NCBI GenBank assembly: GCA_024663395.1
Contig: JANFAH010000004.1
Coordinates: forward strand, 1,364,001-1,428,000
DNA from: Pisolithus tinctorius
Lineage: Eukaryota; Basidiomycota; Agaricomycetes; Boletales; Pisolithaceae
Length of the DNA stretch: 64,000 nt
Direction: 5' to 3'
Part shown: one piece after another, positions 35,339 through 47,714 of the stretch
How positions within the stretch are numbered: position 1 is the stretch's first letter
Layout of the letters: each line of letters starts with the position of its first letter
Position numbers and translations under genes: made by a program
Notes under the pieces: generated by a model
Told to the model about the DNA's origin: nothing
The model's database searches: none
Seen by the model: the letters and a program-made list of their open reading frames with translations, nothing else

Positions 35339-37433
35339 TTAATTTCCATCCATACATACAATGCATGCGTTGGGTTCGCGGTACCGCCCCAACATCTGAG
35401 CCATGCAGTTGAGCCGCTCAAATAATTCTTCGACTTCAGCCGTCAGACCTGGGAGCAGCGCCTCTACCCTCAGTGCATTGTTCTTATACCGCTTTACCTG
35501 GGCGTCCAAGACCCCATGTAGGCGATCCTTGATGGGGGACTTTTGCAATGGCCAAAGATCCTGAGCAAAGTATCATCATCCTCACATATAAACTGGACAA
35601 CTCAGAACCCCTACAGTGAAGTACCTCTGGGCGATAGTCTGGATCTCGTCGGAACGCAGGACCCGAGCCTCGCTTGCATAGTTGGATATGCCGTTCAACC
35701 ACCAAGGCAACACGAAGCCGCCATCGGTATCTGGACGCGGAGACCACCGAGGCAGCAGCTCGATAATGCTATAGGTGAAATCAGTTATCTGCGCCTCAGG
35801 AATTTGAAACAAAGCGTCGCGGAAGGTTGCTTCTGTCCATCCGCCCATATGATGTAAGATGTACGCGGCGGGAAGCAGGGGCCGATAACAGTTCTGGGTG
35901 ACCGCAATGGGAATGAGACAGTCCAGGGTGCCCTGGATAAATGTACAAAAGTGGGAACATCTGCCTAGAAATAAAACTCACCATATCAATGCGCAGATGT
36001 TGATACCAGTCTTCAGGCCAGTGAGCGGTGCTCGGCAGCTGGGTCAGGTGCCGCACTGCAGTATTGATTCGGCAAGCCATGTACATGACAATCATGTCCA
36101 TTACCGAGTTTCGTGCGAGATTTCGCGGCTGTCCTGCATAGCGTTGGAGGCCTAACGAAATGAATGGATCGTGGAACTCTTCTAGATCGTCTAGCTGACC
36201 CAGGCACCTGTCGCCTTCTTCAAGAAGGTCCATCTGGCGCGCTACCGAATATGCGAATTCAGTTGCCGTCCGGGACATTCCATCCGCGATCGCCCTATCA
36301 CGCCATTCATGCGGGACAAAGGGAAAATGATACCGCACAGGACGACGATCAAGTCTCAGTCGATGAATTTCCCAGTATACTGCTCAGATGTCAACACGGC
36401 TGTCCCAACATTATCTGAATGCTTACCCGCAACGTCAGCTCCAGGATGTACGAACCCGTCCATCTCCATTTGCGTCTTCTCCTCATCAGATAGATCATGC
36501 CCTGTACCATGTCAGCCGTTGTAACTAGTCTCATCAAACGTCATGAATCTTACCAATCCAAGCAGAACACAAATCCTGGAACGTTCGTCGCAGTCGGTTC
36601 CGTTCTGTGTGCGCAAATACGTCAGGTTGATCTTCCGGCGACGGATGTTGTGGCGCGGCAACTGCAGCCGCCAAGAATCGAGTATCTGTAATTTCAGATA
36701 ATCATTGCTGACTTCATGTCATCAGTCGTTGAATGATTACCTTCAGCTTCAGCTGGCAGTAGTTCTGCCGAAGCTACCTCTGTTTCCATTGCTGTAGCGA
36801 TGAGGGGGCAAATCTAATGCATGAGCAATCGATTCGACGTACCGTCGGGCGATGCAATGGAACCACGAGAGTCAGATTCATCCGCGGGTGGAGGCGGCGG
36901 TGGGATTGGCTCATCTGACATACTATAGTCCTCGGATGATGGAGGTGGAGGTGGGGTAAGGTCATCGGCAGACTCGTCGTCATCAGACGATGGTGGCGGT
37001 GGCGGATGGTCCGTGTCCTCGTCCTCGATATCTTCAGCAGGCGGTGGTGGTGGCGGAACTTCTTCCGGCTCGGCTGCGACCTCAGCGGTGTCCGAAGGTG
37101 GTGGCGGAGGTGGAAGGAGCTCTTCCATTGGGAAAGCGGTCTCAAATGGTGGAGGGGGGGGTGGAACGAGATGGTCCTTCGAATAGGCGGCTGCAGATGG
37201 GGGTGGTGGGGGTGGCACTGGATCCTGCATCGTTTTTTCACCGTAGCTCGCGGGTCGTTGATGTCTTCTTCGACTGCGATCGTTCCGCGACGGGTCTGCA
37301 GTTCCCAGATTGTCCCCTCTGGCTTCGATTCGACGGATCCGAACTACCAATGATTAGTGAGATTACTGTGGAACAAGGTGCAAACCATACCTCCAGGATT
37401 GAAACGAACGCCGCGCGGTGATTGTTCCGCCAT
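35339..37433 (-). CDS. KDZ-element cargo protein of unknown function with acidic poly-proline repeats
   Basis: The start is ATG 37433 (MAEQSPRGVRFNPG), spliced to a basic exon (RNDRSRRRHQRPASYGEKTM). Six or more poly-Pro blocks follow, each separated by acidic linkers (PVPPPPPPSAAAYSKDHL, LLPPPPPPSDTAEVAAEPEE, TPPPPPSSEDYSMSDE). They resemble FH1-type or nuclear scaffold tracts. Later exons give RLRRTFQDLCSAWIGHDLSD, RYHFPFVPHEWRDRAIADGM, LRIDMGCLDCLIPIAVTQNC and ITDFTYSIIELLPRWSPRPD. The last exon has helical LLPGLTAEVEELFERLNCMA and ends CIVCMDGN at TAA 35339-35341. About eight introns are needed. I do not recognise the family; the folded part looks alpha-helical. It lies tail-to-tail with the TET/JBP gene, 70 bp apart. 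Confidence 0.6.
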
Positions 37434-37816
37434 GATGGGAGAGTACTCAGTAATTTCACCATCGGAATGTTTTGGCGCTCGCAATATCAATTTCAAACCG
37501 TGGGAATGCCGTACGCGAGGTGGGAGCCCCGCGCGTCGTGCAGCCGCGGCGCGTAACTCGGGTATGCCCCTGCCGCCTGAAATATATTCCAGGTTGAAAT
37601 TGTACCGCGTTCATTTTGATGAGATCATCGTTGTGAACTTTGTCTGTTCGTTGAAAAGGTTCGTTGGACTGAGATTCTTTGGCAGCTCATAGCGCGGATA
37701 TGCCACTTCAGAGCCCGGGGGGCCGCTAGCATAGGCATTCCAACAGTGACTACCTAAACTAAGATGATCACGTCTATCTCGCAGTATAGAGCTTCCAATA
37801 CATATTCCATCTGATA

Positions 37817-40376
37817 TCACTGTATCCGTCGCCTCTTGCCAGCTGGCCCAGGGGATGCAGCTGATTTGTGCTTCCGCGATTTCTTTGATGGAGGCGAGAG
37901 GACATCGGCATCTGGCCGGGCAGGTGCTTTGCGAACCCGAGGTGATTTCCAGATGGCATCTCCCATTCCATCTCCGAGGGTCTTGGCTGGCATGCCCTTG
38001 GACGATTTACCGTCGGTTGTGCCTTTCTGCGTTGTGCGTGATGGTCCGCTCTTCGGGGCTGCTGCGGCCGCATGTGCGGATGGATTCTTAGTAGCTTGTG
38101 GACCTCGGCTGGTTTTCAAAGATGGCCTCAACTGTCCATCTGCTGACTTCAATTGGCGTCGATCCGGAACAGTCGATGCGTTTTTCGCCAATGGCAAACC
38201 GTGCAGGCTGTCGTCGCCTTGATTTGCAGAGCGGTCTTTGATCTGGCCAATTATATCTGAAGAACGTTTTAATATCCAATCTCTCCAATGACAATGGGGC
38301 TGACCTCGATTCCTGCGAGCCAACACAGGCAATTCCTCCGTGTCATCTACGCTGTCCCAGGCTTTCCCTTCGGACTGGCCTTCCTCGTCCTGATCAGCAT
38401 TGGGACCGCGGCTTGCTGTTACCAACGTGCCAGGCAAAGGCGTTTTCTTGCGCGACTTATGGGTCGCTTGCTGATGCTCAACGGCTGGCCGGGTGCGCAC
38501 AGCCGTAGGTCGCGGGAAGGGAGTTGCAGCGCGAGGGCCATTTGACCACTGCTCCACTTCATCCTCAGCATCTTCACCCTCTGAGGCGGTGTCGGACATG
38601 ATCGTATTGCCAACAAGACGCGTTCTGCGGGATGTATTGCCGGTGGAATTAATCTGGCTACGGTGATGTTGGCTCGAGCCAGACATGCGTCCCGTCGGGT
38701 GGCTCACGGGGGATGTCTGTTGAACAATACCTACGTCAGTCTGATGAATATCTGCTGGAATTGCATCTGCTTTTCCCTTTCCCTTTCCTGCCATGCCCGA
38801 TGGTCTGGTATTCCGGCCGGGCGCCTTGGATCCCTCTCGAGCGGCCGCGGGGGTCCGAGACCTTGATCGCCGGTCCCTTGCGATTTGTAGTGGATGAATT
38901 CTGCCGTCCACTGGGGAGTGCAACTCCCCAAATCGATCCAACCACTTATGAAAGGTGAACGCATCATCTGGATTAGTTTGCTGCCGTTGCCGCCAAAAGC
39001 TCAACAGCCGTGTTGCCGCTGACACCGACATATGACTGGGGTCACCTGTGAAGGAAAAATTGGCGGGTAGATACTCTGCCGCAATCATTTCGATTTGATG
39101 CGACCCGAGCTGTTTGAATGGGACGGCCGCAGTAGCTTTTCCGCAGGCTTGTCCTTAACATTGCCTATCAGAAGAAGCCGCATATACAAAACTGACACTC
39201 ACTGTAGTGTGCTGTCAGGAACCCGCGCACTGTTTTCTGCAGCAAATCGCGCGTCAGACCTTCAATTTCAGGGATGGATATGGTCCCATCTGCATCCATA
39301 ACCAAAGTCACGGGATCCACTTTAACGGTGCGGACCGTCTTCTTCCGCGGACTGCCTTCAGTGTGGGGGTCGTCTTCGTCAGTCGATATTCCGTCCTCCT
39401 CGAATGCTTCACCGAGGTACTCCCGCCAGGACCCTTCTAGGTTGCGGATCTCGTTAAACGCAGTTCCATCGGCAATATCTCGGTTGAAGTCCATTCTTGC
39501 GGAGGATCAGTGTTCTGCTACAATGCTGGCTGAGTATCGGCACTTACGTGCATGCTTCGACGCTGCCCTCCGCATTCTTCCAACCCGCAACGCATACCAC
39601 CCACATGCCGCAGTACCGCCACATCTCTTCTGCGAAATTTCGGCAATACTTGTACCCATATTTCGCTGCATTTCTATGCACTCACATCAATTCGCAACTT
39701 CAGCGACGATCTTCACAGCTGACAACGCACCTGGCTTTCATTTCGGGGGTGGATCCTTCCATTCCATTCCACTTGTCGGCTATGTCCTGCGCTGCTGCCA
39801 GCTGCTCGTCAGAGAGGTCCTCTTGTATGACCGAGGTCAATGCCTGCTGATACACCCCAATTGCCCTGGTTCCTTCACCATCCTCATTTTCCCCTCTCAT
39901 GGCAGCCAGCTTCCGCTGGATACGGTCGTGATATAGTTCCCGAACCACCGACCGCACTGAGTACTTGTATCCGGACCGGAGAGTAATACGGGGCTTCCGT
40001 GCACGCAGCGGCTTCTTCAACCAAGAGGTGACGAGCTACCAGGTACGTGTTAATCATGGAAGAGGCATCCATAGTTGCAGCCGCATACCCCCGCTTTCAG
40101 CTGCATTTCTGCATTCGACAGCTCCCTGTTTTTTTCTAATTCGTGCAGCTCTCCCAATATGGACTGCAAGATCATCGGCTTCTTCGTCTTTCCAGACTCT
40201 TTCCAATCCTTCCGTCTTCGAACCAAGACCTCCAATTCATCTATGTCAAAACTCTCCTGGTCCTCATCCCCAATGACTGACTGCTCTGTGCCTTGGTTGA
40301 AGATGCTACCACCATCATCGAGATCTGTCAGGCCACTATCATTGTAGCCGTTGTCTTCGTCATATTGTGAATCCAT
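37817..40376 (-). CDS. KDZ-element cargo protein of unknown function, basic C-terminus
   Basis: The start is ATG 40376 (MDSQYDEDNGYNDSGLTDLD). Exons give an acidic N-terminus and VLVRRRKDWKESGKTKKPMI, then KPRITLRSGYKYSVRSVVRE and LYHDRIQRKLAAMRGENEDG. Next come LSDEQLAAAQDIADKWNGME, KYGYKYCRNFAEEMWRYCGM and IADGTAFNEIRNLEGSWREY. Near 39,050 a conserved block reads ANFSFTGDPSHMSVSAATRL and FHKWLDRFGELHSPVDGRIH. The last ~330 residues are disordered and highly basic, with several clusters usable as nuclear signals (PPSKKSRKHKSAASPGPAGK). The stop is 37817-37819. I recall similar proteins next to fungal KDZ transposases but cannot assign a domain. It is divergent from the transposase, with a 437-bp spacer, so the two are probably co-expressed. 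Confidence 0.62.
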
Positions 40377-40813
40377 GTCGATATCTGGAATGGAAAGTGG
40401 GTATCTTTCAACATTATTGCATTAAGTATTATAATAGACTAATCCAATGCACTTTGGTATCCATGACATTGTCCAAATCGCATCCCCATTGCATCTGCCC
40501 GCTTGCCGATTGACTTTTGGCGATCTTCCCCCATTAATTATCGGCGCTTCGGGGGCCATTAATCTTGACATCCAGCAAGCGAACCAATTGCATTCATTCC
40601 GTTGACTATTCCTACCCCAATAAGGTTGGCAGCTGCTGGGTTTAGGTCGGGGGCGAAATTGGAGCCGCCCAATCACCTTCATTGGGCAATGATACCGAAG
40701 ATCTGGTGCATCACATTGAGATCTGTGAGCTGAAAGTGAAACAGTAGTAAAGAGATCATGGTCATTCCTACCAGCAACTAACAGATACATAGTTCACTGT
40801 CAACAGCATAGAT
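40377..40813. promoter_or_regulatory. Bidirectional promoter region of the KDZ transposase
   Basis: This 437-bp spacer separates the divergent starts of the basic cargo gene (-) and the KDZ transposase (+). No exon is recognised. It presumably holds both promoters. Unlike the element ends, it lacks the GGGCCC palindrome array. Confidence 0.45.
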
Positions 40814-43800
40814 ATGGCTAAACGCAGTGGAGGAAAGCATATGCGAATGATTGGCCGTACCCCTGGCCATCGAGTCAAGCAGCTTCAGATTAAGACTTGG
40901 ACAACAAGTGGTAGGTGCAGATCGAGATTAGTAGAGGTGGCGATTACACCGCTAGATGCCACCTCCTCTGTCCATTTTCCCCGCTCCTCCCCATCCAAGC
41001 ACTCTCGATCTCCTTCCAAGCCACACATGGATCCCATTGAGGATGCATTTGACATGCAACATGATAATGATGTCCCACCTGTAGAGCCATTACAGTTACC
41101 TCGAAAGAAGGTGCCAAGACATCCTTCTGGCATACAACCAAGCTCACTCCAATTGTCAGACACAGAATGATTATATCCGAGAGTGGCTTCCACACAAGGA
41201 GGAATTCATGAAGGTCCTTTTGGATCTGGAAGCACCCCCCAAGCCACAGAACTGTGCCAGGTGCGGAGCAGAAGGGGGTTACAGATGTCCTGATTGCATC
41301 CACCAGCCACTGTTCTGCAAGGAATGCTGCAGGGTTACCCATCAGGGCTTGCTGTTCCACAGAGTCCAGCAATGGGCAGGGAACTTCTTCGAGGAATCAG
41401 CATTGCACATGGTGAGAGATCAGTCCATGAAGTCGGGTGACAATCACAAAGCGGGCCATAGACAGGGGCTGAGCTCCATCTCGGGCACAGCGGAGCAATT
41501 TGTCCATCGGATCTGCCAAGTGCAAGTCGCGCTAGCGGGACCTGCCCAATTGATGGAAAGGAATGGGAAGACGTGGATGATATGCCGCCCCACTTGCGGC
41601 GACCTGTCGGGTCGAAATATCTCACCATGGTCGATGTCACCGGGGTGCATTTCATCCCAGTACGTTGGTGCCAATGCGAAGATGCCGAAGCCTACCCAAT
41701 TCAGTTACTCCGAGCGAAGTTATTTCCTGCAACCTTCGAAAAACCCAGCACTACGTTTACATTTGCAGTTTTGGACGATTTCGTGAGAGACAACCTCGAA
41801 TGCGGGACAACCGGGATGAACTATTACAGCAAATTGCGCCGGATCACGTCTGCCGTGTTTCCTCACTTGGTTCCAGTAAGTGATCGTAGTAAAATCGTCT
41901 TTACTAACCAGTCTAATGACTTCATGCAAACAGGACAGGTACCGCGAGTTGCTGCGAGTCGCACGGCAATGGCGACTCCTGAAACTGATGAAATGGAGCG
42001 GCATCTTGGAATGCACAGACACGCACAAGCGAGGTGACCTAGCGTTATTTTGCGCAACATGTCCACAACCGGGTATCAACGTCGACCCGACAGAAGATTT
42101 GAATCAGTGAGAGGCCAGAATCGACTCACTCACCATCCACTCACCTTCTGAAGCTGGAAATATGCCCGCACGCTGGTGATGGACGGAAATTTCAAAGCCG
42201 AACATATGCATGACAGGCGTCCAGCAGACCAGGTGCGGATGATGGATGGACGCGGATACATGGTCTCCGACTCCGAGTATCAGGCATACCTGCAGGCCAC
42301 TCCCCATGTCACAGAGGTACATATATCTGACATTCTCCGTCATTCAAGCACTCATACGATGGCCAGAAATCGCCATGCAACAACCATAGAGCTATCAATC
42401 AGGCCAATGCTAACCGCGGCAAACTTCACTCAACCGGAATAGGCGCGACGGCTTGCGTGCGGCACGGGTGCTTTTACCCGCATTCTGTTGTCGACTTCCA
42501 AAAGGGTGAAAGGTAATACATCCATTCACTCATGCGCCTCCCGCTCACGGAAGTGTAGGCAGTTAAATATGGATTACTCACTGGCGAATGCCTTACACTA
42601 CAACATGGCAGGCATCAACAAGGTCCTCTGTTTCTATGACATAAACTGTTCTTACATGAAAAATCTACGCATGCGGGTTGGAAATAGCTCCTTCATTGAA
42701 ATCCCGCGATCGCTGCAGATTATGCCTGGGATCGGAATCTGGCATGTGCATGGTCACAAGCAGGAATGCTATGCAAGATATGCCCCCTTGTTTATGAAAG
42801 GTGCTGGCTGGGTAGACGGTGAAATCATCGAAACCTTGTGGTCATTACTGAACGTTGTATCCGCATCCGCGCGGGGCATGAGTTCCCCGCACCGACAGGA
42901 GCTGTTAGATTTTCAGATGAGCGACTGTAACTTCATGAAGATGATTCGAATGGGTAAGTAATTCTCTTGATCCGTTTACACTGCTGATGCGGTGCGCGTA
43001 GTCGATAGTCTGTCTCGGAAGCTTGCAGCCGCGCGGGTGGCCGCGGATCTGGCGATGCAGGCATTCCAAATGCTTGATGAGGGAGTATCCGTTTCACAAC
43101 GACATTCCTGGCGCAATCAAGAGGAAACTGCATTCAACGACAGAATTCGCAATGCCTCCGCTATGGACGTCTTCGAGGTGCAAATGAAGAAGGGTGCGGT
43201 CTTTGGAATGCTTTGAATTTTCCATCCATCCTGACATCCAGACAGCACCAACTGTACATGCCGTCGAACTGGAATTGTTGGAAAATGCATCGAATGTCGG
43301 AATACAGCTCGGCATTGGAAGTTGGCTTGCGCGGGGTCTCCGGCTTGAGGAGGCGTCAATCACGCTGCGGATCGATCGTCACCATGTCGGTGCACATGCC
43401 CCAGAATTGAAACGACTAGCCATTGCTCGTCGGATGGAGCGTTTATCCTCTGAGCGGTCTGCGTTTATCACGGATGGAGCGGTATATTTTGGTGTACAAC
43501 ATGAAGCGGGAGGTATTTCCCCTGCTGAACATGGACGGGATGGCTCTATGGATGACCCGTTTGGTATATCTGGCGAATGCGCATCTGATCCCGATGAGCC
43601 GAATGACAGCACAGATGGATCACTGACCGCGGATTCTGCTGACCTTGTAGGCAGCATGTCACTGCCGCTCCCATCGAACTTGGGAATTAATCAATGCATT
43701 GCTTCTGGACTAGACGGCATCCGGGAGATCGAATTGAAACTGCGGATCGGCCAAGCGAATGACGCGCTGCATGGGCTTCGGCTTGCCTTAGTGGATAAGG

Positions 43801-44449
43801 CGGTAGTCTTCCGAAACGCCGTGCGGCAGGCAAAAAGCTATGCTATGAAAACGCGGGCATGGGATATGATCCATACCATCAACGGCGCGGTTCGCAAGCA
43901 AGCCGCAATTTACAAGCAATGCCGAGCAGCGATGGTATCTCTTGGTGCAACCGAAGAGACCCTTTCGAGGTTCCAGGAAATGCAGAAATCGCACCTCACC
44001 GTCAGTACAGCGGCCATCAGTCAGAATGCGCATGACCACCGGGGCAGCCAATTACCATGGTTTTGGTCTATCGACATGCCTAGGGATACAGAATCAAATA
44101 CATGGATGTCGGAATGTAGGTCACTCATCTATCGCAGTAGACAGCGAGATTTACTGCTGTGTAAGTTTACCGGATTCATTGGCTTCGAGCCAAAGCGGTA
44201 CAAGATCGCTGGACGGAAGAACAAGAATTGCTGACGGCCGAATTTCAATGGACGCTCAATTTCTTCACCCATCGAGCCGCGCAATGGCGGATCTTTCAGT
44301 CCAAATGTGAAGCCGTTGGGCCTACCTGCTACGCTGCGAAGCAGATAGCAATATTTGAGCGACTTGCAGAGCGCACTCAGTTCAAACGGCAGGAGATGAA
44401 CTTGACGGAAATACCTAATCTGATGGATCTTGACAATGTCGATACATAG
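40814..44449 (+). CDS. KDZ-family transposase with N-terminal CxC zinc cluster
   Basis: The start is ATG 40814 (MAKRSGGKHMRMIGRTPGHR) and the stop is TAG 44447-44449. After a Ser/Pro-rich stretch comes a Cys/His cluster (CARCGAEGGYRCPDCIHQPL, FCKECCRVTHQGLLFHRVQQ), the CxC type typical of these transposases. Next are ELHLGHSGAICPS, MPPHLRRPVGSKYLTMVDVT and FTFAVLDDFVRDNLECGTTG. RNase-H-fold acidic residues fit D in LVMDGNFKAEHM (42182), D in LCFYDINCSYMKNL (42638) and E in WVDGEIIETLWSLL (42821 or 42830). ARHG-like VRHGCFYPHSVVDFQKGERQ and SSPHRQELLDFQMSDCNFMK are also hallmark stretches. The C-terminus is helical (RFQEMQKSHLTVSTAAI). About ten short introns keep the frame open, including one from GTGAGAGATC after 41411. 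It looks intact. Confidence 0.88.
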
Positions 44450-44806
44450 CCATATACCAGCGTCCTCCGTGTAATGTACTTACGCTGCCCGTGTGCAAAT
44501 GTTCAGTTGACATTGGTGTTGCCATATCCCCATCGGATGTCGCCAATCTGTCCTCCGTCACAGGCGGCAAATTGAAAATTGATATTCAGCCGCTAAGAAA
44601 AATGCATTCTAAGGATACTGCATGACAAAACCCGCATCTTCTGATGGACAATAGAACTAATTGATATAAGACGGTAGGATCCTCGGCAAGCACTCCGGCA
44701 TTGACCCAACAACCACGGCGGTCATATCCCCACCCCGTACATCACATTCGATAGTAAATGGTGTATCTACCTCATCAGTCCAATCTTGTACTGAATTTCC
44801 TACCGT
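44450..44806. other. Convergent spacer inside the KDZ element
   Basis: These 357 bp lie between the transposase stop and the stop of the zinc-cluster gene. An 11-bp inverted pair (AGACGGTAGGA / TCCTACCGTCT) lies near 44,668 and 44,798 and could fold or be chance. No gene is seen. Confidence 0.4.
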
Positions 44807-46956
44807 CTAATGCTGTTGTGGCTCCTCAGTGGATGGCCGATCGACGTTCGATTCAGTTTGTGGGTGCAGCGGGGGAGCAACTGCAATTGCGGAAGGCGTC
44901 GTTGGGTGTCCGGCTGAATCCTCTCGTTGTTCTTGCCCTCCATCCCAGTCCACCATTTGGTCCTCATTGCATGGACCCGAATCTAGCAAGTGCTCTTCAA
45001 TGCCTGCCGCCTGCCTTTCCGCCACACCACCCGCAACCTCATCAACCGCAAAGCCGCTGACTGATCTGCTGAGCGGAACCTTAGCACTCGAACCCAACCC
45101 TTCCATTCCATCCATCGACTCCTCATCAGGTGGAGGCGGTGCGGTCATTGCCGTGGTCGAATTTTCAATAGCGTCGGGAGGTCCTTCGGCGCGGCCAACC
45201 ACCTGTAAGCGCAAGGCTTCAATTGCGCGGATTGCGCAGTCCAACTTCCTGTCGGTGGATGCTTGTCGTGATGAAACGCAGGCAAGCTCATCGGCCATGC
45301 TTCGCATCCGATCCTCGACCAGCCCAGGCGTGGCTGCCTGTCGACGGCCGTCCATGGCGTTCAGCCGCTTTTTGACTTCCCCCATTTGCGCAGAGATGGA
45401 CTCGCGGAAGACAAAGAGCTGGTTGAGCTCATCACGCACGTCGACTTCGAATAATGTTGGTGGTTGCAGTTGTGGTGTTGGTGCGGACCGAGGAGTGCGG
45501 GTGGACGGGGCGGCATTCTGCTCATGTGCTAGTTCGATTTACGGGTGAGAAATGTCAGAACTACATTACGATTCATAAACCGCACGCTGACCTGTAATCA
45601 TGCTCGATTGAGGCGTTCTTGATGGTCCAGCGCCTGGCATGGCGGTGCGAGGGGGTTGCAGGCGTTGCTGTGGTTGGGCAGGCAAGACTTGCGAGGTGGT
45701 CCGAGCAGGCCTTGCTGGTAGACGTATCACTGTTTTAGATGTCATGAAATCACGTCTTATGCCGGAGCTGAAACGCACCTGGTCTTCCCCGAGGTATCAA
45801 GACCACTGGGCGGCTCTTTGGGATGGGGGTGACGGCTGGTGTTTGGCGAGGTTTCTTTGCCGGACGGTCTGGTTTGTCGAGTTGCTCGTCGTCGCTAGGC
45901 GTGGTGGTGCTGCGAGACCGTTTCTTGCTACGTGCGCGAGAGCGATTCCGTCCTGAAGAAGTCCCGGGAGTACTGCTTTTAGAAGGGCGCGGGTCGGATT
46001 GCGAGCAGCGAATCTTGCGATGCTTGCATTGCGCACACGAACCCTTTGTCCTTGGAGTGCAAGTGACGTTGCGGCGAACGCATGTGTCGCAGGGTCCGCG
46101 TCCCGGCGTGGATTTCGGCGGAGCCGTGATGGCAGGTGCTGTCGAATGAGGTTGCAGACGGGTCGACGTACCGGGCTGGCCTGCGTCCAAGGCAACATGC
46201 GGATCTTCATCATCATCCAACTCGTCCTCTTCGTCCTCCTCCACCATCTCCTGCTTGATTACCTTCGGCCTTGGCGTTCGGGATTCGCGACTGGGCAGGC
46301 GGGAGGTAGACGCGGCTCGTTCGTTCGCGATAGACGGTCCGCGAGCGCGGCCCTCGTCGATCCGATGGCCCTCCATCTCCACATCCTTATCAACGCCTTT
46401 ACCCTCTCCATCGCAGTCGTCGACCTGCGTCATCTGCTCGACCTCGGCTGCCGAAGCCTTTTCCTTTCCTTTTTGACTTGCCGCCTTCGACGGTTTTGCA
46501 GATTTTGGTTTCGGGGTTGGGGGAATGGGAGCCATGGAGGTGCCTGCGCGTGTTGAATGCACGCGTTCTTCGACGCTCTGTAACCATAGGTGGCCAGCAA
46601 GGTCAGCCTTCTCAGGGTGGGTGATTTGCCTCCACTTTGGGAACGGGTGACCCTCGCGTTCGTAACCCACCCTCTCATGCCATTTGCAAAATTTTTCGGC
46701 GGCAATGAGGGTGAGCGGAATCTGTTGAGTGACGCGAGCAATCTCGCGCACGGAGTCCTTCATCCATCAGACATGGCCTCTGCGAGATTATGCAGCGACT
46801 CACCACTACCGCTGCGACCGCTCTCACACCTGCCTTCCATGCCGCAAATCTCGGCTTATCCGCAAAATCCCTCGAGCCATTTACTTGGCTTTCGATGATT
46901 TCCAAGATCGACTTCGCAGCGTTTTCGAGTTCGGCGTGTGCGTTGTAGGTGCTCAT
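44807..46956 (-). CDS. KDZ-element cargo: Zn2Cys6-like cluster and coiled-coil protein
   Basis: The start is ATG 46956 (MSTYNAHAELENAAKSILEI) and the stop is TAG 44807-44809. The N-terminal exons are helical (SVREIARVTQQIPLTLIAAE, KFCKWHERVGYEREGHPFPK), then a long acidic/Ser-rich linker (VIKQEMVEEDEEDELDDDED). A Cys-rich block follows: GPCDTCVRRNVTCTPRTKGS, then CAQCKHRKIRCSQSD. Spacing is CX2CX6CX7CX2CX6C, which satisfies the fungal Zn(II)2Cys6 pattern, although the strongly basic loop is in the second half. A nuclear-signal-like region is next (SRARSKKRSRSTT, RPAKKPRQTP). The C-terminal exon has a coiled coil (VRDELNQLFVFRESISAQMG) and an acidic tail. A DNA-binding role at the element's CGG-containing palindromes is inferred. 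Several introns separate the blocks. Confidence 0.65.
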
Positions 46957-47714
46957 GGCGTTGTTGAGAATGAAGCGGCTTTGGGTAGCGGTGACGGTTT
47001 GCGTTAACTTTCGGGTAGCAATGCCAACACGACGCTCGCGTACCGCTTTTGTACTTTGTGTTTGTTGTTCGCTGTATCATTCCCACGGAATATCGTCGTG
47101 AACTTGGAATGCCCCGATGTCTCCAGGGCGGAAGGATTGCGTCGCATTAAACTAACATCACATTACTATCGGACAGGAGGTACAATAGATTTATGAACTG
47201 ATAGTAAAATATTTGCTTGCCGTTGAATACAGGATTCAGAATATTTGGACCTTAGTTGCGTTTACTTGACCCGCCCTCAGATGAAATGTAAGCAATGCAG
47301 CCTAAGATCACTCGGAACGGCATGAATATATGGTTTTTCAATGCAAAGTACTAGTCGGAATGTATTTATTAGTTGGCACATCGTATGGCAGGCAGCTCCC
47401 TCCATGCCGTGTGACGTCATCCGCCCGATGCTGACAGCGCGCTCATTTTCTCATCACCGGGCAGCTTATGCGATCAACCTGCCTGCTCATTTATTGCGCA
47501 TATTCGTACGCGACAGATCCGCCCTTCGTTGATTTGCGATGTCAGTTTCTGCGGGACGATTGATCTCCCTTTGCTGTGATCGGGTTGACAATCCATCGGA
47601 TGCCCTATTTTTAACTTTTGATCCAGCAGACGAAATTCTGGACAGTTGAGATGATGCGACAAGGATCACGAGATGGTAGTCGTGTCCTTACTGGCGATGC
47701 AGCATCTGCCATGG
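46957..47714. other. Spacer between zinc-cluster gene and right array
   Basis: These 758 bp inside the KDZ element should contain the promoter of the minus-strand zinc-cluster gene. The centre (about 47,160-47,350) is AT-rich. No exon is recognised. Confidence 0.4.

Noticed and set aside
41400..41470. Frameshift in the KDZ transposase between the CxC cluster and the LGHSG motif
   Set aside because: An intron from GTGAGAGATC to CCATAG joins the two blocks in frame, so no mutation is needed.
44668..44810. 11-bp inverted pair AGACGGTAGGA as a terminator or nested element end
   Set aside because: No target duplication and no coding content between the copies; too short to separate from chance.
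45999..46556. Long plus-strand frame opposite the zinc-cluster gene
   Set aside because: It is the antisense shadow of a basic/acidic low-complexity coding exon. The minus-strand frame has the Cys cluster and consistent splice sites.
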